Source of the DNA: Micromonospora sp. M71_S20
Lineage (GTDB): Bacteria; Actinomycetota; Actinomycetes; Mycobacteriales; Micromonosporaceae
DNA: 64,000 nucleotides
Assembly (NCBI RefSeq): GCF_003664255.1
Contig: NZ_RCCV01000005.1
Span: forward strand, 186,001 to 250,000
Direction of reading: 5' to 3'
This document shows positions 37,400-45,330 of the stretch, one piece after another (position 1 is the first letter of the stretch; each line of letters opens with the position of its first letter). The translations under genes and the position numbers were made by a program. Below the pieces are notes generated by a model, which ran no database searches, was not told where the DNA came from, and saw nothing but the letters and a program-made list of their open reading frames with translations.

Positions 37400-38014
37400 A
37401 TGGGTTACCAGCTCAGCGCGGTCGTCGCGGACGCCGAGCTGCTCCGCGAGCAGACCGCCGACCTCGACCACGCGGTCCTGGGCGAGCTGCGTCAGGACTT
37501 CGCGCTACTGCCGGTCACCCCGCAGCTCGTCGAGGAGCTGACCGGCGCGCTGCCCGACTTCTCGGTGGCGGAGCGGTCGCCGGAGGAGCCGTTCCACCTG
37601 TCGCTCTCGGCACCCCTCGCCGACGCCCTCGCACGGTGGTCGCGGTCGGGCCCGGTCGCGTACCTGGAGGCGGAGTTCGCCGGCGGAGCCGGCTACCAGT
37701 CGGCGGTGGTGTGGCTCGGCGGCCAGGTGAGCTGGGGGCCGGGTTTCGATCGACTCTTCGACGGGCCGCGCGCCCAGTGGCCGCTCAACGCGGCGCTCGC
37801 CCGGCTCGGGGCGGAACCCGGCGCATGGATCGACCCGTTCGCCGAGCTGGGCCTGCACGTCGAGCGGAACACCGCCGGCTGGCTGACGCACGGACGCCGG
37901 CGGCTCAGCGCCGACTACTGGGACGAACTGGCCGAGGAGTGGGAGAACCGGCAATCTGCGGGCGGGCAGCAACCTGAACGGCCCGGTCCCGTTGGGGACT
38001 GGGGGATTCCATGA
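37400..38014 (+). CDS. hypothetical 204-residue protein
   Basis: ATG 37400 (MGYQLSAVVADAELLREQTA) has GGAGGG upstream. Soluble, acidic, with no signal peptide or helix-turn-helix; aromatic blocks EAEFAGGAGYQSAVVWLGGQ and DYWDELAEEWENRQ. I do not recognise a family. It overlaps the next gene by 4 bases (ATGA), so the two are expressed together. Confidence 0.7.
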   Translation: MGYQLSAVVADAELLREQTADLDHAVLGELRQDFALLPVTPQLVEELTGALPDFSVAERSPEEPFHLSLSAPLADALARWSRSGPVAYLEAEFAGGAGYQSAVVWLGGQVSWGPGFDRLFDGPRAQWPLNAALARLGAEPGAWIDPFAELGLHVERNTAGWLTHGRRRLSADYWDELAEEWENRQSAGGQQPERPGPVGDWGIP

Positions 38015-38541
38015 AATTGCGACAATTTGGCTTCATCGCCGCGCTGACGACGGCTGCCTGGGTTTCGGGCAGCGGCGCACATCCGCCGTCGTCCGGGTTG
38101 GACGGTCGGCCCGTCGGGGCCGTCGAGGTGGTCGACCTCAACGGCCTGCGCGACGTGGAGTTCGGCGACACCGAGGACGAGCTGACCCGGCGGGGCATCC
38201 TGCGCTCCGACGTCGACGCCTGCGGCCCGGCGCTCGCCGGGTACGACACGACCAGCCCCATCTTCGTCGACGACCGGCTGGTGCTGCTCTGGCTGGGCGA
38301 GGCGACGCGCACCCCGCAGGGAGTCACCGCCGGCATGCCGGTCGAGGAGGTCCGCAGCCGCTACCCGTCGGTGCGGGAGCTGGACGCTCCACAGGGGACG
38401 TACCGGCTCGACGGGCTGCTCGCCCGGCAGGGCGACCGGGCGTACCTCTTCCTGCACGACGGGCGGGCGGTGAAGAAGATCATCGCCGGGTACGCCGACT
38501 GGGCCCAGCGCCTCTTCCACGAGGGCCACAGCCCCTGCTGA
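38011..38541 (+). CDS. secreted hypothetical protein
   Basis: The 176-residue product starts MKLRQFGFIAALTTAAWVSG, a signal-peptide-like arm. The mature part has RDVEFGDTEDELTRRGIL and GVTAGMPVEEVRSRYPSVRE, which resembles the repeated 'G-x-T/S-x-x-E' strand-helix of actinobacterial secreted proteins of unknown role, plus two cysteines (DACGPA, HSPC). Coupled to the cytosolic protein upstream. Confidence 0.65.
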   Translation: MKLRQFGFIAALTTAAWVSGSGAHPPSSGLDGRPVGAVEVVDLNGLRDVEFGDTEDELTRRGILRSDVDACGPALAGYDTTSPIFVDDRLVLLWLGEATRTPQGVTAGMPVEEVRSRYPSVRELDAPQGTYRLDGLLARQGDRAYLFLHDGRAVKKIIAGYADWAQRLFHEGHSPC

Positions 38542-39117
38542 CTACGGGACCGGCGGCCCTGACCACGGCTGACCCATGGCGGTGACCCGGCTGTCGATCT
38601 GCCGGGCGGCGTCCTCCGGGTCGGTCAGGAGGGTGTTGATGGTCAGGTCCGCGTGCCCGATGATCGGGACCTCGTCCCAGCCGTCCGTGTCGCCGGTGCC
38701 GCGCTGCCCGACCCGCACCTCGGCGATCTCCCGGGGGCACCAGACGAAGGCCACGAGCCAGCGCGCGTCGGGGAAGGCTCCGGTGACGGCGTCGATGCCT
38801 TCGACGTGGCGGAGGTGGATCACCGGCACATGCTCGGCGAGCCGCGCGGCGAGTCCCGGCCGGTCGATGACGTGGGCGGCCCCGTGCCGCCGGCTCGCCC
38901 AGACGATCTCGCCTCGCCGACGGAGTTCCTCGATCTCGGTCGGGGTGGCCGTCCGGGTGCCGTTCGTCCGGCCCGGCCCGGCTTCGAGGCAGGGGAACAG
39001 GACGTACCGCTGGTCCAACACCCCCAGGTAGCGGGTGATGGTGTCCTTCCCCGCCGCCGGCGGGCCGTAGAGGACGACGCCGCGCTTCAAGCCGGCGCTC
39101 CCACCCGAGGAAGACAT
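38542..39117 (-). CDS. guanylate-kinase-like P-loop protein
   Basis: ATG 39117 opens MSSSGGSAGLKRGVVLYGPP with the P-loop GPPAAGKDTITR (residues ~18-29). EIVWASRRHGAAHVIDRPGL and HLRHVEGIDAVTGAFPDARW follow, similar to the nucleotide-binding region of guanylate kinases, but the canonical GMP-binding Ser/Tyr residues are not obvious. Probably a kinase of a small molecule or a nucleotide-binding ATPase. The 191-residue length fits the family. Confidence 0.7.
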   Translation of the reverse strand: MSSSGGSAGLKRGVVLYGPPAAGKDTITRYLGVLDQRYVLFPCLEAGPGRTNGTRTATPTEIEELRRRGEIVWASRRHGAAHVIDRPGLAARLAEHVPVIHLRHVEGIDAVTGAFPDARWLVAFVWCPREIAEVRVGQRGTGDTDGWDEVPIIGHADLTINTLLTDPEDAARQIDSRVTAMGQPWSGPPVP

Positions 39118-39304
39118 TGTCCGGTCCTCTCGACGAGGGCATCCGGCCGGGCCGCCGGAACCTCGGAAGCTACCAGTCGCCCCCGTGCCCGCCCGAGCGC
39201 GAAGCACACGGCGGGTCGCCGGCGCTGCGGAAGCCGTCGGAGGCTCGCGGGAGCAGCCGAAGCCACGGAAGCATGGGCCCGGGAGTGCCGGGTAACCGCC
39301 GGGC

Positions 39305-39856
39305 ATGGCGCGGTACACGAAGCCCGAACTCCGGGAGCAGGTCAAGGAAGAGGTCAAGGCATCCGACAAGGGCGGCCGCCCGGGACAGTGGTCGGCACGC
39401 AAGTCGCAGCTGGTCACCCAGGAGTACAAGAGGCGCGGCGGGGGCTTCGTCGGCCCGAAGGACGAGCGGCAGAAGTCCCTACAGCGCTGGGGCGGCGAGC
39501 ACTGGCAGACCAAGGAGGGCGACACCCGGGCGCGGCACGGCGACGAGACCAGCCGCTATCTGCCCGAACAGGCCTGGAAGGAGCTCTCCGAGAAGGAGAG
39601 GCGGGCGACCGACGCCAAGAAGCGGAAGGAATCGAAGTCCGGCAAGCAGTACGTCGCCAACACCGGACCGGCCAAGCGCGCTCGCCGCAATGTCACCGCG
39701 GCCGAGCGGCTGTCGGAGTTGCCGGTCGCCGAGGCGGCCAAGCTGGTCCGCGGCCTCGACAAGGGCCAACTGAAGTCCGCCCTGCGCCGCGAGCGCGACG
39801 GCAAGTCCCGCAAGACGCTCATCAAGCGGCTGGAGTCGGAACTCACCCGCCGCTGA
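39305..39856 (+). CDS. basic DUF5872-like protein
   Basis: The 183-residue protein is rich in Lys, Arg and Glu. [20 protein letters not shown], then [35 protein letters not shown] and [20 protein letters not shown], match a small family (DUF5872) seen scattered in bacteria, phages and giant viruses. The last ~55 residues are a Lys/Arg-rich region with [20 protein letters not shown]. It may bind nucleic acid. Function unknown. Confidence 0.75.
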   Translation: MARYTKPELREQVKEEVKASDKGGRPGQWSARKSQLVTQEYKRRGGGFVGPKDERQKSLQRWGGEHWQTKEGDTRARHGDETSRYLPEQAWKELSEKERRATDAKKRKESKSGKQYVANTGPAKRARRNVTAAERLSELPVAEAAKLVRGLDKGQLKSALRRERDGKSRKTLIKRLESELTRR

Positions 39857-40230
39857 CCGGCGACCCCACCCGCATCGACTGGTCCGCCCGGCAGGCCGCC
39901 GCCGCCATCCCGTTCCGGGTCGTCAGCGGCCGGCCGGTCAACCCGGGCGAGCGCACCCGCGTCCGCTACGGCCGCAACCGCCTCGGACACTGGGGCGAGG
40001 CGCAGTGGGCCAACGCCGCGGTGACCGCCACCGACACCACCGGCAGCCTGTAATCGTCATGATCGAGCGCCGCGACGGCGGCGGATGGGCGCTGTCCGGC
40101 GGCCACATCGAGCCGGGCGAGACCGCAGCCGACGCGGCGGCCCGGGAGCTGACCGAGGAAACCGGGCTGGTCGTCACCCTCACCGATCCGCGGGTCGAGA
40201 TAATCGATCGTCAAAAATCTCCGGAGTCAC
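39857..40230 (+). pseudogene. broken NUDT9-like ADP-ribose pyrophosphatase (Nudix) gene
   Basis: The first part ([20 protein letters not shown], then RPVNPGERT and LGHWGEAQ) is in one frame and ends at TAA 40051-40053; the second part, with [20 protein letters not shown] and an intact Nudix box ([20 protein letters not shown]), is in the next frame from about 40030. NUDT9-type enzymes have exactly this order. There is no usable start, one frameshift, and the frame stops matching the family at about 40200 where base composition changes. A decayed ADP-ribose hydrolase. Confidence 0.75.
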
Positions 40231-40299
40231 GGCAACGTTTGCTGGGGTCGAGAGCGTAAGTAGTGGCCGTGAGATTGAAGCTGAGGGTGCGGGTGGCTG

Positions 40300-40819
40300 A
40301 TGCATGATCGCGAGGACAAGGAGGTGACAGCCTTTGTACGGGCGCGTTACGGATCGCTGCTCCGGACCGCCTTCCTGCTGTGCGGAGACCGAGGAAAAGC
40401 CGAGGATCTGGTCCAGACGACGTTGGCCAAGACGGTTGTGGCGTGGTCTCGACTGCAACACGCAGAATGCGTCGACCACTACGTTCGGCGCATTCTAGTC
40501 AACACCTTCGTGACCTGGAGGCGGCGCCGATCCTGGTGGGAACAGCCCTTGGGTCGGCTGGTGGAGCGTCAGGCACGCGACGAGTACGTGGGGGTGGAAC
40601 AGCGGGACTTGCTCCGCCGGGCGTTGGACGGGCTGCCAGCACGACAGCGTGCCGCCGTAGTACTGCGCTTCTACGAGGACCTGTCCGAGCAGGACAGCGC
40701 ACGTACTGGGTTGTTCGGTCGGCACGGTCAAGAGTCTTTCATCAAGGGGTCTGCAGACTCTTCGTAAGCAGTGGGTTGAGGCCGACGCTGCTGCTGATCA
40801 AGAGGTGCGCTATGCATAA
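40300..40819 (+). pseudogene. SigE-family (ECF-like) RNA polymerase sigma factor, frameshifted in region 4
   Basis: ATG 40300. Region 2 is clear (RARYGSLLRTAFLLCGDRGK, AEDLVQTTLAKTVVAWSRL, YVRRILVNTFVTWRRRR), as is the start of region 4 (ALDGLPARQRAAVVLRFYED). The frame then goes wrong after LSEQDSA and ends at 40767. Shifting frame at 40702-40703 restores VLGCSVGTVKS and the recognition helix and carries on to a stop at 40817-40819, which overlaps the next gene's ATG, the normal arrangement. A loss of two bases fits best. Real mutation or sequencing error cannot be told apart here. Confidence 0.8.
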
Positions 40820-42086
40820 CACGACCGAGTTGCGTGACGGCCTGGCGGATCTGGCCGAGTCGGTGGTACCGACCGAGGGCTATGAAGGCAAGATCATGCG
40901 GCGGGCAGACCGGCGTCGCGGGCGGCGGCGTATCGCCGCCGGAGCCGCGGCCGCAGTATGCCTGGCGGTGCTGGTCACGATGTTTCGGGTTGTCGGATTC
41001 GGGCCCACATCGCAACTCGCTGCACCGCCGCCGGATGGCCCGTTCCTGGGCTGGTCCCCGGCGGGAGACGTGGACGCTGGCCTGGTACGTGAGGCCACCA
41101 GCGTCTGGGACCGTGCCAACTCGGCAGGCCCGCACACTGATGTTCGGGCCCTTGTCGCGACGCGCCATCCACGCCTGCGCTCGACGGTGGTAGTCCTGCA
41201 GGGATACGACAAGCAGGGCGACGCGCGGTTGGCGTTCTTCACCGGTGATCTTAACGCGGCGGACGCCTTGCGGATGCGGGTTGATCGGCCGGCGCCCGAC
41301 CCCGTGAAGACTCAGGTGATAAGTCTGGTCAGTCCACGGTTGTCCGGAGCTGCCGGCGAGGTTAGTGATGACCCTGCGGGTACCTATGCCATTGCCCTCG
41401 CCATGCCGGGCGTGACAGCGGTGCGGGTGTCGAATACCGCAGTCGATAATGAAATGATACAAGAACCGGACGGACCGACCAGTCGCCTTGTTGTAAAACG
41501 ATTCCCGCTCGCTGCGACCGCGCAGACGACGACGATCGCGGGGTTCATCAAGCCGAAGCGACCGTTCGCCAGCCTCACGAAGATGTTCGAGGTGCCTGGT
41601 GAGGACGGTGTGGACGGCGACGCGCGGGCCGTACCCGCTGAGGTAGTCGGCAGGAACGGCCAACAGATAATCGTGGCGTTCCCGAAGGATCAGGGAGTCA
41701 GGCAGGGGCAACTAGCCGTTGTCGCCGAAGGTTTGGTCGGACGCGTAACGGCAGTCGATGCCGTCCGCGGCGAAGCCACTGTCGACCTCATTACCAGCAC
41801 CGGATTCGCCGGCCAGGTGTACACGAATATCAGTAATGTTCCGGGTTCCGTACGCGGCACCGGCGGAAAGCTGGTCATGGAAGGCGTTCCCGCAGACGGT
41901 GAGATTTACCAGACCAACCGTGTCTTGATGCCGGATCCGTCCCAGCGAAGCAATCAGGTTGGCGCTGTCACGATCGGGCGAGCGTCTGCGGACAAGGCGG
42001 CAGGCGCGACCACGGTGGAGCTTACCCCGACAGCCGACCTTGCCAACCTGACCAGGTTGTCGATCATGACGCCATCCGCCCCCTGA
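40812..42086 (+). CDS. single-pass membrane protein with MreC-like domain, partner of the sigma factor
   Basis: ATG 40812 overlaps the restored sigma stop by 8 bases. The ~50-residue cytoplasmic arm (TELRDGLADLAESVVPTEGY, then a basic GKIMRRADRRRGRRR) and one helix (AAGAAAAVCLAVLVTMFRVV) follow the layout of SigE-family partner proteins. The ~345-residue outer part ends in a region like the MreC beta-barrel: VPAEVVGRNGQQIIVAFPKD, QGVRQGQLAVVAEGLVGRVT, VDLITSTGFAGQVYTN. It may be an anti-sigma factor sensing the wall; this is inference. The MreC resemblance is by eye. Confidence 0.65.
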   Translation: MHNTTELRDGLADLAESVVPTEGYEGKIMRRADRRRGRRRIAAGAAAAVCLAVLVTMFRVVGFGPTSQLAAPPPDGPFLGWSPAGDVDAGLVREATSVWDRANSAGPHTDVRALVATRHPRLRSTVVVLQGYDKQGDARLAFFTGDLNAADALRMRVDRPAPDPVKTQVISLVSPRLSGAAGEVSDDPAGTYAIALAMPGVTAVRVSNTAVDNEMIQEPDGPTSRLVVKRFPLAATAQTTTIAGFIKPKRPFASLTKMFEVPGEDGVDGDARAVPAEVVGRNGQQIIVAFPKDQGVRQGQLAVVAEGLVGRVTAVDAVRGEATVDLITSTGFAGQVYTNISNVPGSVRGTGGKLVMEGVPADGEIYQTNRVLMPDPSQRSNQVGAVTIGRASADKAAGATTVELTPTADLANLTRLSIMTPSAP

Positions 42087-42149
42087 CGGCGCCCCGCCCA
42101 CGCAAGGATGCGCGGAGGCGACTCGCATCCTCAACAGGTTGCAGGTCAG

Positions 42150-42302
42150 TAGTGGACCGCGCCGCTGCCGGAAGCCTTTTGTGCGCACGTAGAGGGTGTA
42201 CTCGGCGGCGCCGGGGTTGGCGCTGCGCCGCCGGATCGTGGCTTCGTCCACGACGTGCGGACGGGTGTCGCGGGCAGGCGAGCGGTGAGCAGCGGTGCTC
42301 AT
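42150..42302 (-). pseudogene. 5' fragment of an unknown gene
   Basis: ATG 42302 opens MSTAAHRSPARDTRPHVVDE, then ATIRRRSANPGAAEYTLYVR, with good GC3 codon use until about 42130, after which the frame is antisense to the sigma-partner gene. It reads as a gene that lost its 3' half. Not recognised. Confidence 0.35.
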
Positions 42303-42403
42303 CCGGGTCGTCCTTGAGGCACGAGAGATGGGCCCGGCAACGGCGATGTTGTCGGGAGCAGGCCGGGATCCCTTTCCCGACGCCTGCCCCCTCTCGCAGC
42401 GTC

Positions 42404-42472
42404 GATCATGCACTTGTGGTGGGAAGTAACTCCCTATACGCCCCATCCGCGGGGCACCACAACTGCATGATC
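42404..42472. repeat. 18-bp inverted repeat with 33-nt spacer
   Basis: Arms GATCATGCAcTTGTGGTG (42404-42421) and CACCACAAcTGCATGATC (42455-42472) pair with one mismatch. Intergenic, AT-richer than surroundings. Could be a MITE-like or operator structure. Confidence 0.7.
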
Positions 42473-42473
42473 G

Positions 42474-42520
42474 GCGCCGTCAAAGGTCGGTGCCGTCAAA
42501 GGTCGGTGCCGTCGGGGGCC
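42474..42520 (+). repeat. 16-bp tandem repeat, about 2.5 copies
   Basis: The unit GTGCCGTCAAAGGTCG recurs head to tail between the 18-bp inverted repeat and the tRNA-Ser terminator. Confidence 0.8.
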
Positions 42521-42543
42521 GGCGTTTGGTGGGGGCGCGTAAG

Positions 42544-42587
42544 CGCAAACGCCCGGCCGATCCTCGGATCTGCCGGGCGTTTGCGCT
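42544..42587 (-). terminator. terminator of tRNA-Ser(CGA)
   Basis: A perfect 15-bp stem, GCGCAAACGCCCGGC and complement, lies 10 nt downstream of the leftward tRNA. Confidence 0.8.
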
Positions 42588-42597
42588 GTTCATGAGC

Positions 42598-42684
42598 GGT
42601 GGCGGCGGGATTTGAACCCGCGGAGGGCGTAAACCCTCACACGCTTTCGAGGCGTGCTCCTTAGGCCACTCGGACACGCCACCG
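42598..42684 (-). tRNA. tRNA-Ser(CGA)
   Basis: The reverse strand folds as a type II tRNA: acceptor GGTGGCG/CGCCACC, anticodon loop CTCGAAA (anticodon CGA) closed by CACGC/GCGTG, long variable arm, T-arm GCGGGTTCAAATCCCGC, discriminator G, no encoded CCA. Confidence 0.95.
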
Positions 42685-42758
42685 CCGAGAAGGGTACATG
42701 ACCCCGGGTTCGGACGCCGAACCGGTATGCCCGGGGACGGCCTGGCAGGATCCTTGCC

Positions 42759-43466
42759 ATGAGTACGCACATCGGCGCGAAGCCGGGAGAGATCGCCGAG
42801 CGGGTCCTGATGCCGGGCGACCCGCTGCGGGCCAAGTGGATCGCGGAGACCTACCTCGAGGGCGCGCAGTGCTACTCGACGGTCCGGGGCATGCTGGGCT
42901 TCACCGGCCGCTGGAACGGCGTCGAGGTCTCCGTCCAGGGCTCCGGCATGGGCATGCCCTCCGCCTCCATCTACGCCCACGAGCTGGTCAACGAGTACGG
43001 CGTGAAGAGCCTGATCCGGGTCGGTTCCTGCGGGGCCCTGACCGAGGACCTGCGGCTGCGCGACGTGATCGCCGCCATCGGCTCGTCCACCGACTCGAAC
43101 ATGAACCGGATGCGCTTCGACGGGCTGATCGACTACGCCCCGGTGGCCGACTTCGGGCTGCTGCGTACGTCGGTCGAGGTGGCCGAGCGGCGCGGCATCG
43201 CGATGCGGGTCGGGCCGATCCTGGCGGCGGACGCCTTCTACACCGACCGCCCGGACCTCTACGACAGCCTCGCCGACTACGGCGTGCTGGCGGTGGAGAT
43301 GGAGTCGGCGGCGCTCTACACGATCGCGGCCCGGTTCAAGGCCCGCGCGCTGACCCTGCTGACCGTCAGCGACCACATCAAGACCGGCGAGAAGACCACC
43401 TCCGAGGAGCGTGAGCAGACCTTCAGCCAGATGGTCGAGATCGCCCTGGACACGATCGTCGCCTGA
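42759..43466 (+). CDS. deoD: purine-nucleoside phosphorylase, DeoD type
   Basis: The 235-residue protein begins [20 protein letters not shown], with the phosphate-binding [30 protein letters not shown] and [14 protein letters not shown] (family signature), the purine-binding [12 protein letters not shown] and the catalytic Asp in [11 protein letters not shown]. It reversibly splits purine (deoxy)nucleosides with phosphate in the salvage pathway. Hexameric family, normal length. Confidence 0.96.
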   Translation: MSTHIGAKPGEIAERVLMPGDPLRAKWIAETYLEGAQCYSTVRGMLGFTGRWNGVEVSVQGSGMGMPSASIYAHELVNEYGVKSLIRVGSCGALTEDLRLRDVIAAIGSSTDSNMNRMRFDGLIDYAPVADFGLLRTSVEVAERRGIAMRVGPILAADAFYTDRPDLYDSLADYGVLAVEMESAALYTIAARFKARALTLLTVSDHIKTGEKTTSEEREQTFSQMVEIALDTIVA

Positions 43467-43480
43467 GTTCCGTTCGGCAG

Positions 43481-43512
43481 CCGCCCCGTCGTCCTCCCGG
43501 ACGGCGGGGCGG
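43481..43512 (+). terminator. terminator downstream of deoD
   Basis: CCGCCCCGTC pairs with GAC(GGC)GGGGCGG, a GC-rich stem with one bulge, followed by TTTC, 15 nt after the stop. Confidence 0.6.
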
Positions 43513-43516
43513 TTTC

Positions 43517-43557
43517 GTGACCACGGTCACGCGGGAAAACTATACGAACGGTCGTTC
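43517..43557 (+). promoter_or_regulatory. two palindromes upstream of the TetR gene
   Basis: GTGACC-AC-GGTCAC (43517-43530) and GAACG-GT-CGTTC (43546-43557) lie within 65 bases of the tetR start. The second is the ACGAACGGTCGTT-type box often bound by TetR regulators, here probably for autoregulation. Confidence 0.6.
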
Positions 43558-43577
43558 TTATTCATTAGCCTCAGCCC

Positions 43578-44216
43578 ATGACAGTCGACGGACGCGTCGC
43601 GCGGGGCGACCGGACTCGCACCGCCGCGCTGGACGCCGCCGTGGTGCTCGCCACCGAGGTCGGCCTGCACGGGCTCTCCCTCGCCCAGCTCGCCGACACC
43701 CTCGGCGTCAGCAAGTCCGGCCTCTTCGCGCACTGGGGTTCCAAGGAGGCGCTCCAGCTCGCCACCGTCGACCGGGCGGTCGAGCAGCAGCGGCAACGGA
43801 TCATCGAGCCGGCTCTGCGTGCCCCCCGGGGCGTACGGCGGCTCTGGGCGCTGCACCAGGCCCGGATCGACTTCTTCGCCGCCCGGGTGCTTCCCGGCGG
43901 TTGCTTCTTCGCCAGCGCCGACTTCGAGTACAACGCGCGTCCCGGCCCGGTCCGGGACCGGCTCGCCGAGGTGTTCGGCCGCTGGACCGCGTTCCTCGAA
44001 CAACTCGTCCGCGAGGCGGTCGCCGCCGGCGAGCTTCCCGCCGACGTGGACGTCCCTCAGCTGGCGTACGAGATCGACGCGCTCGGGATCACCGCCGCGA
44101 TGCGCTCCCGCCTGCTGGACCCCGACACCGCCTACCGGCACGCCCGCCAGGGCCTGCTGAACCGCCTGCGGGCACTGTGCCCCGATCCGAACCTGCTACC
44201 GGAAGGCATCTCATGA
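43578..44216 (+). CDS. TetR-family transcriptional regulator
   Basis: The 212-residue protein has the N-terminal HTH: RTRTAALDAAVVLATEVGLHGLS, then LAQLADTLGVSKSGLFAHWG with SKEALQLATVDRAVEQ (residues ~12-75). The C-terminal ligand domain resembles TetR_C_16-type proteins (RIDFFAARVLPGGCFFASAD). It is translationally coupled to the thioesterase gene (ATGA overlap), so its ligand may be an acyl-CoA or similar substrate of that enzyme. Likely an autorepressor through the upstream palindromes. Confidence 0.9.
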   Translation: MTVDGRVARGDRTRTAALDAAVVLATEVGLHGLSLAQLADTLGVSKSGLFAHWGSKEALQLATVDRAVEQQRQRIIEPALRAPRGVRRLWALHQARIDFFAARVLPGGCFFASADFEYNARPGPVRDRLAEVFGRWTAFLEQLVREAVAAGELPADVDVPQLAYEIDALGITAAMRSRLLDPDTAYRHARQGLLNRLRALCPDPNLLPEGIS

Positions 44217-44680
44217 GCCAGGCCATCGTCGACCAGCCCGCCGCCGAGTTCGGTCACGTCGCGCACGTCGCGGTGCACTTCGACGACCTCGACGCGTTCG
44301 GCCTGCTGCACAACGCCCGGTACGCGGTGCTGCTCGAACGGGCCCTGACCGGATACTGGGCGGAGCACGGCGTCTCGTTCCAGGGCGGGCGGCGCAGCGC
44401 GCCGGACGTCTTCCACGCCGTACGCGAGTTCACCATCAGCTACCGGACGCCGGTCACCGGGACCGGACCCGTGGCGGTGCACTTCTGGCTCGACCACTTC
44501 GGCACCAGCAGCGCCCGGTACGCCTACCGGTTCCAGTCGGTGGACGGCGGCACGGTGCACGCGGAGGGCGCGCGGGCGATCGTCCGGCTCGACCCGGCGA
44601 CCCTGCGCCCCACCCCGTGGACCGACACCGCCCGCGCGGTGGCCGCGACCCTGCTCCGGCCCGCCCCGACGGGTGCCTGA
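44213..44680 (+). CDS. acyl-CoA thioesterase, hotdog fold (4HBT type)
   Basis: The 155-residue protein has HVAVHFDDLDAFGLLHNARY, the 4-hydroxybenzoyl-CoA thioesterase signature with the catalytic Asp and the HN pair, then VLLERALTGYWAEHG and EFTISYRTPVTGTGPVAVHF. It should hydrolyse an acyl-CoA. Its start overlaps the TetR stop by 4 bases, so it is probably the regulated target. Confidence 0.85.
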   Translation: MSQAIVDQPAAEFGHVAHVAVHFDDLDAFGLLHNARYAVLLERALTGYWAEHGVSFQGGRRSAPDVFHAVREFTISYRTPVTGTGPVAVHFWLDHFGTSSARYAYRFQSVDGGTVHAEGARAIVRLDPATLRPTPWTDTARAVAATLLRPAPTGA

Positions 44681-44685
44681 GCCGG

Positions 44686-45330
44686 TCAGCGGAAGAAGGC
44701 GCGCAGGATGGCGGCGCTCTCCGACTCCAGGACGCCGCCGTAGACCTCCGGCCGGTGGTTGAGCCGGCGGTCGCGCAGCACGTCCCACAACGATCCGGCC
44801 GCCCCGGTCTTGGGCTCCCAGGCGCCGAAGACCACGGTTGACACCCGGGCCAGCACCAGCGCGCCCGCGCACATCGTGCAGGGTTCCAGGGTGACGACCA
44901 GGGTGCAGCCGTCGAGCCGCCAGCGGCCCAGCCGCTCGGCGGCCCGGCGCAGCGCCAGCACCTCGGCGTGCGCGGTCGGGTCGCCGGTCAGCTCCCGCTC
45001 GTTGCGCCCGGTCGCCAGCTCGGTGCCGTCCGGCCCGTAGAGCACGGCGCCGACCGGGATGTCGTCGGCGGCGTCGGGGCCCGCGCCGGCCGGGCTGTCG
45101 GGCCCGGTCACGGCCACTTCCAGCGCCCGGCGCATCCACAGCTCGTGCCGCTGCCGCCGGCCGGCGCCGTCCGGATCGGCCAGCCCCTCGTGGGCGCCGG
45201 GCCCGACCCGGCCCGCCGCGCCCGGGGTCGGCTGCCCGGGGCGTACGGTGCCCAGCGCCGGATCGGTGGCGTCGGCCGGCTCGGCGCCGCCCGCCCCGGC
45301 CCGGCCCGGCCCGGACGGCTCAGACCTCAC
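44686..45330 (-). CDS. tadA: tRNA adenosine(34) deaminase TadA
   Basis: The catalytic zinc motif is PTAHAEVLALRRAAERLG (HAE) and LVVTLEPCTMCAGALVLARV (PCxxC), with VVFGAWEPKTGAAGSL typical of TadA. It converts A34 to inosine in tRNA-Arg(ACG). The GTG at 45330 overlaps the upstream gene by 11 bases, giving an N-terminal ~65-residue Pro/Gly-rich extension before LWMRRALEVAV where family members normally begin; a start inside that extension is possible. Paired with its associated-protein gene. Confidence 0.93.
   Translation of the reverse strand: MRSEPSGPGRAGAGGAEPADATDPALGTVRPGQPTPGAAGRVGPGAHEGLADPDGAGRRQRHELWMRRALEVAVTGPDSPAGAGPDAADDIPVGAVLYGPDGTELATGRNERELTGDPTAHAEVLALRRAAERLGRWRLDGCTLVVTLEPCTMCAGALVLARVSTVVFGAWEPKTGAAGSLWDVLRDRRLNHRPEVYGGVLESESAAILRAFFR

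Noticed and set aside
40200..42684. Idea that the sigma segment integrated into tRNA-Ser(CGA)
   Set aside because: No copy of the tRNA 3' end is visible near 40200 and there is no integrase gene.
42598..42684. Plus-strand ORF calls across the tRNA-Ser(CGA)
   Set aside because: They are translations of a structural RNA gene.
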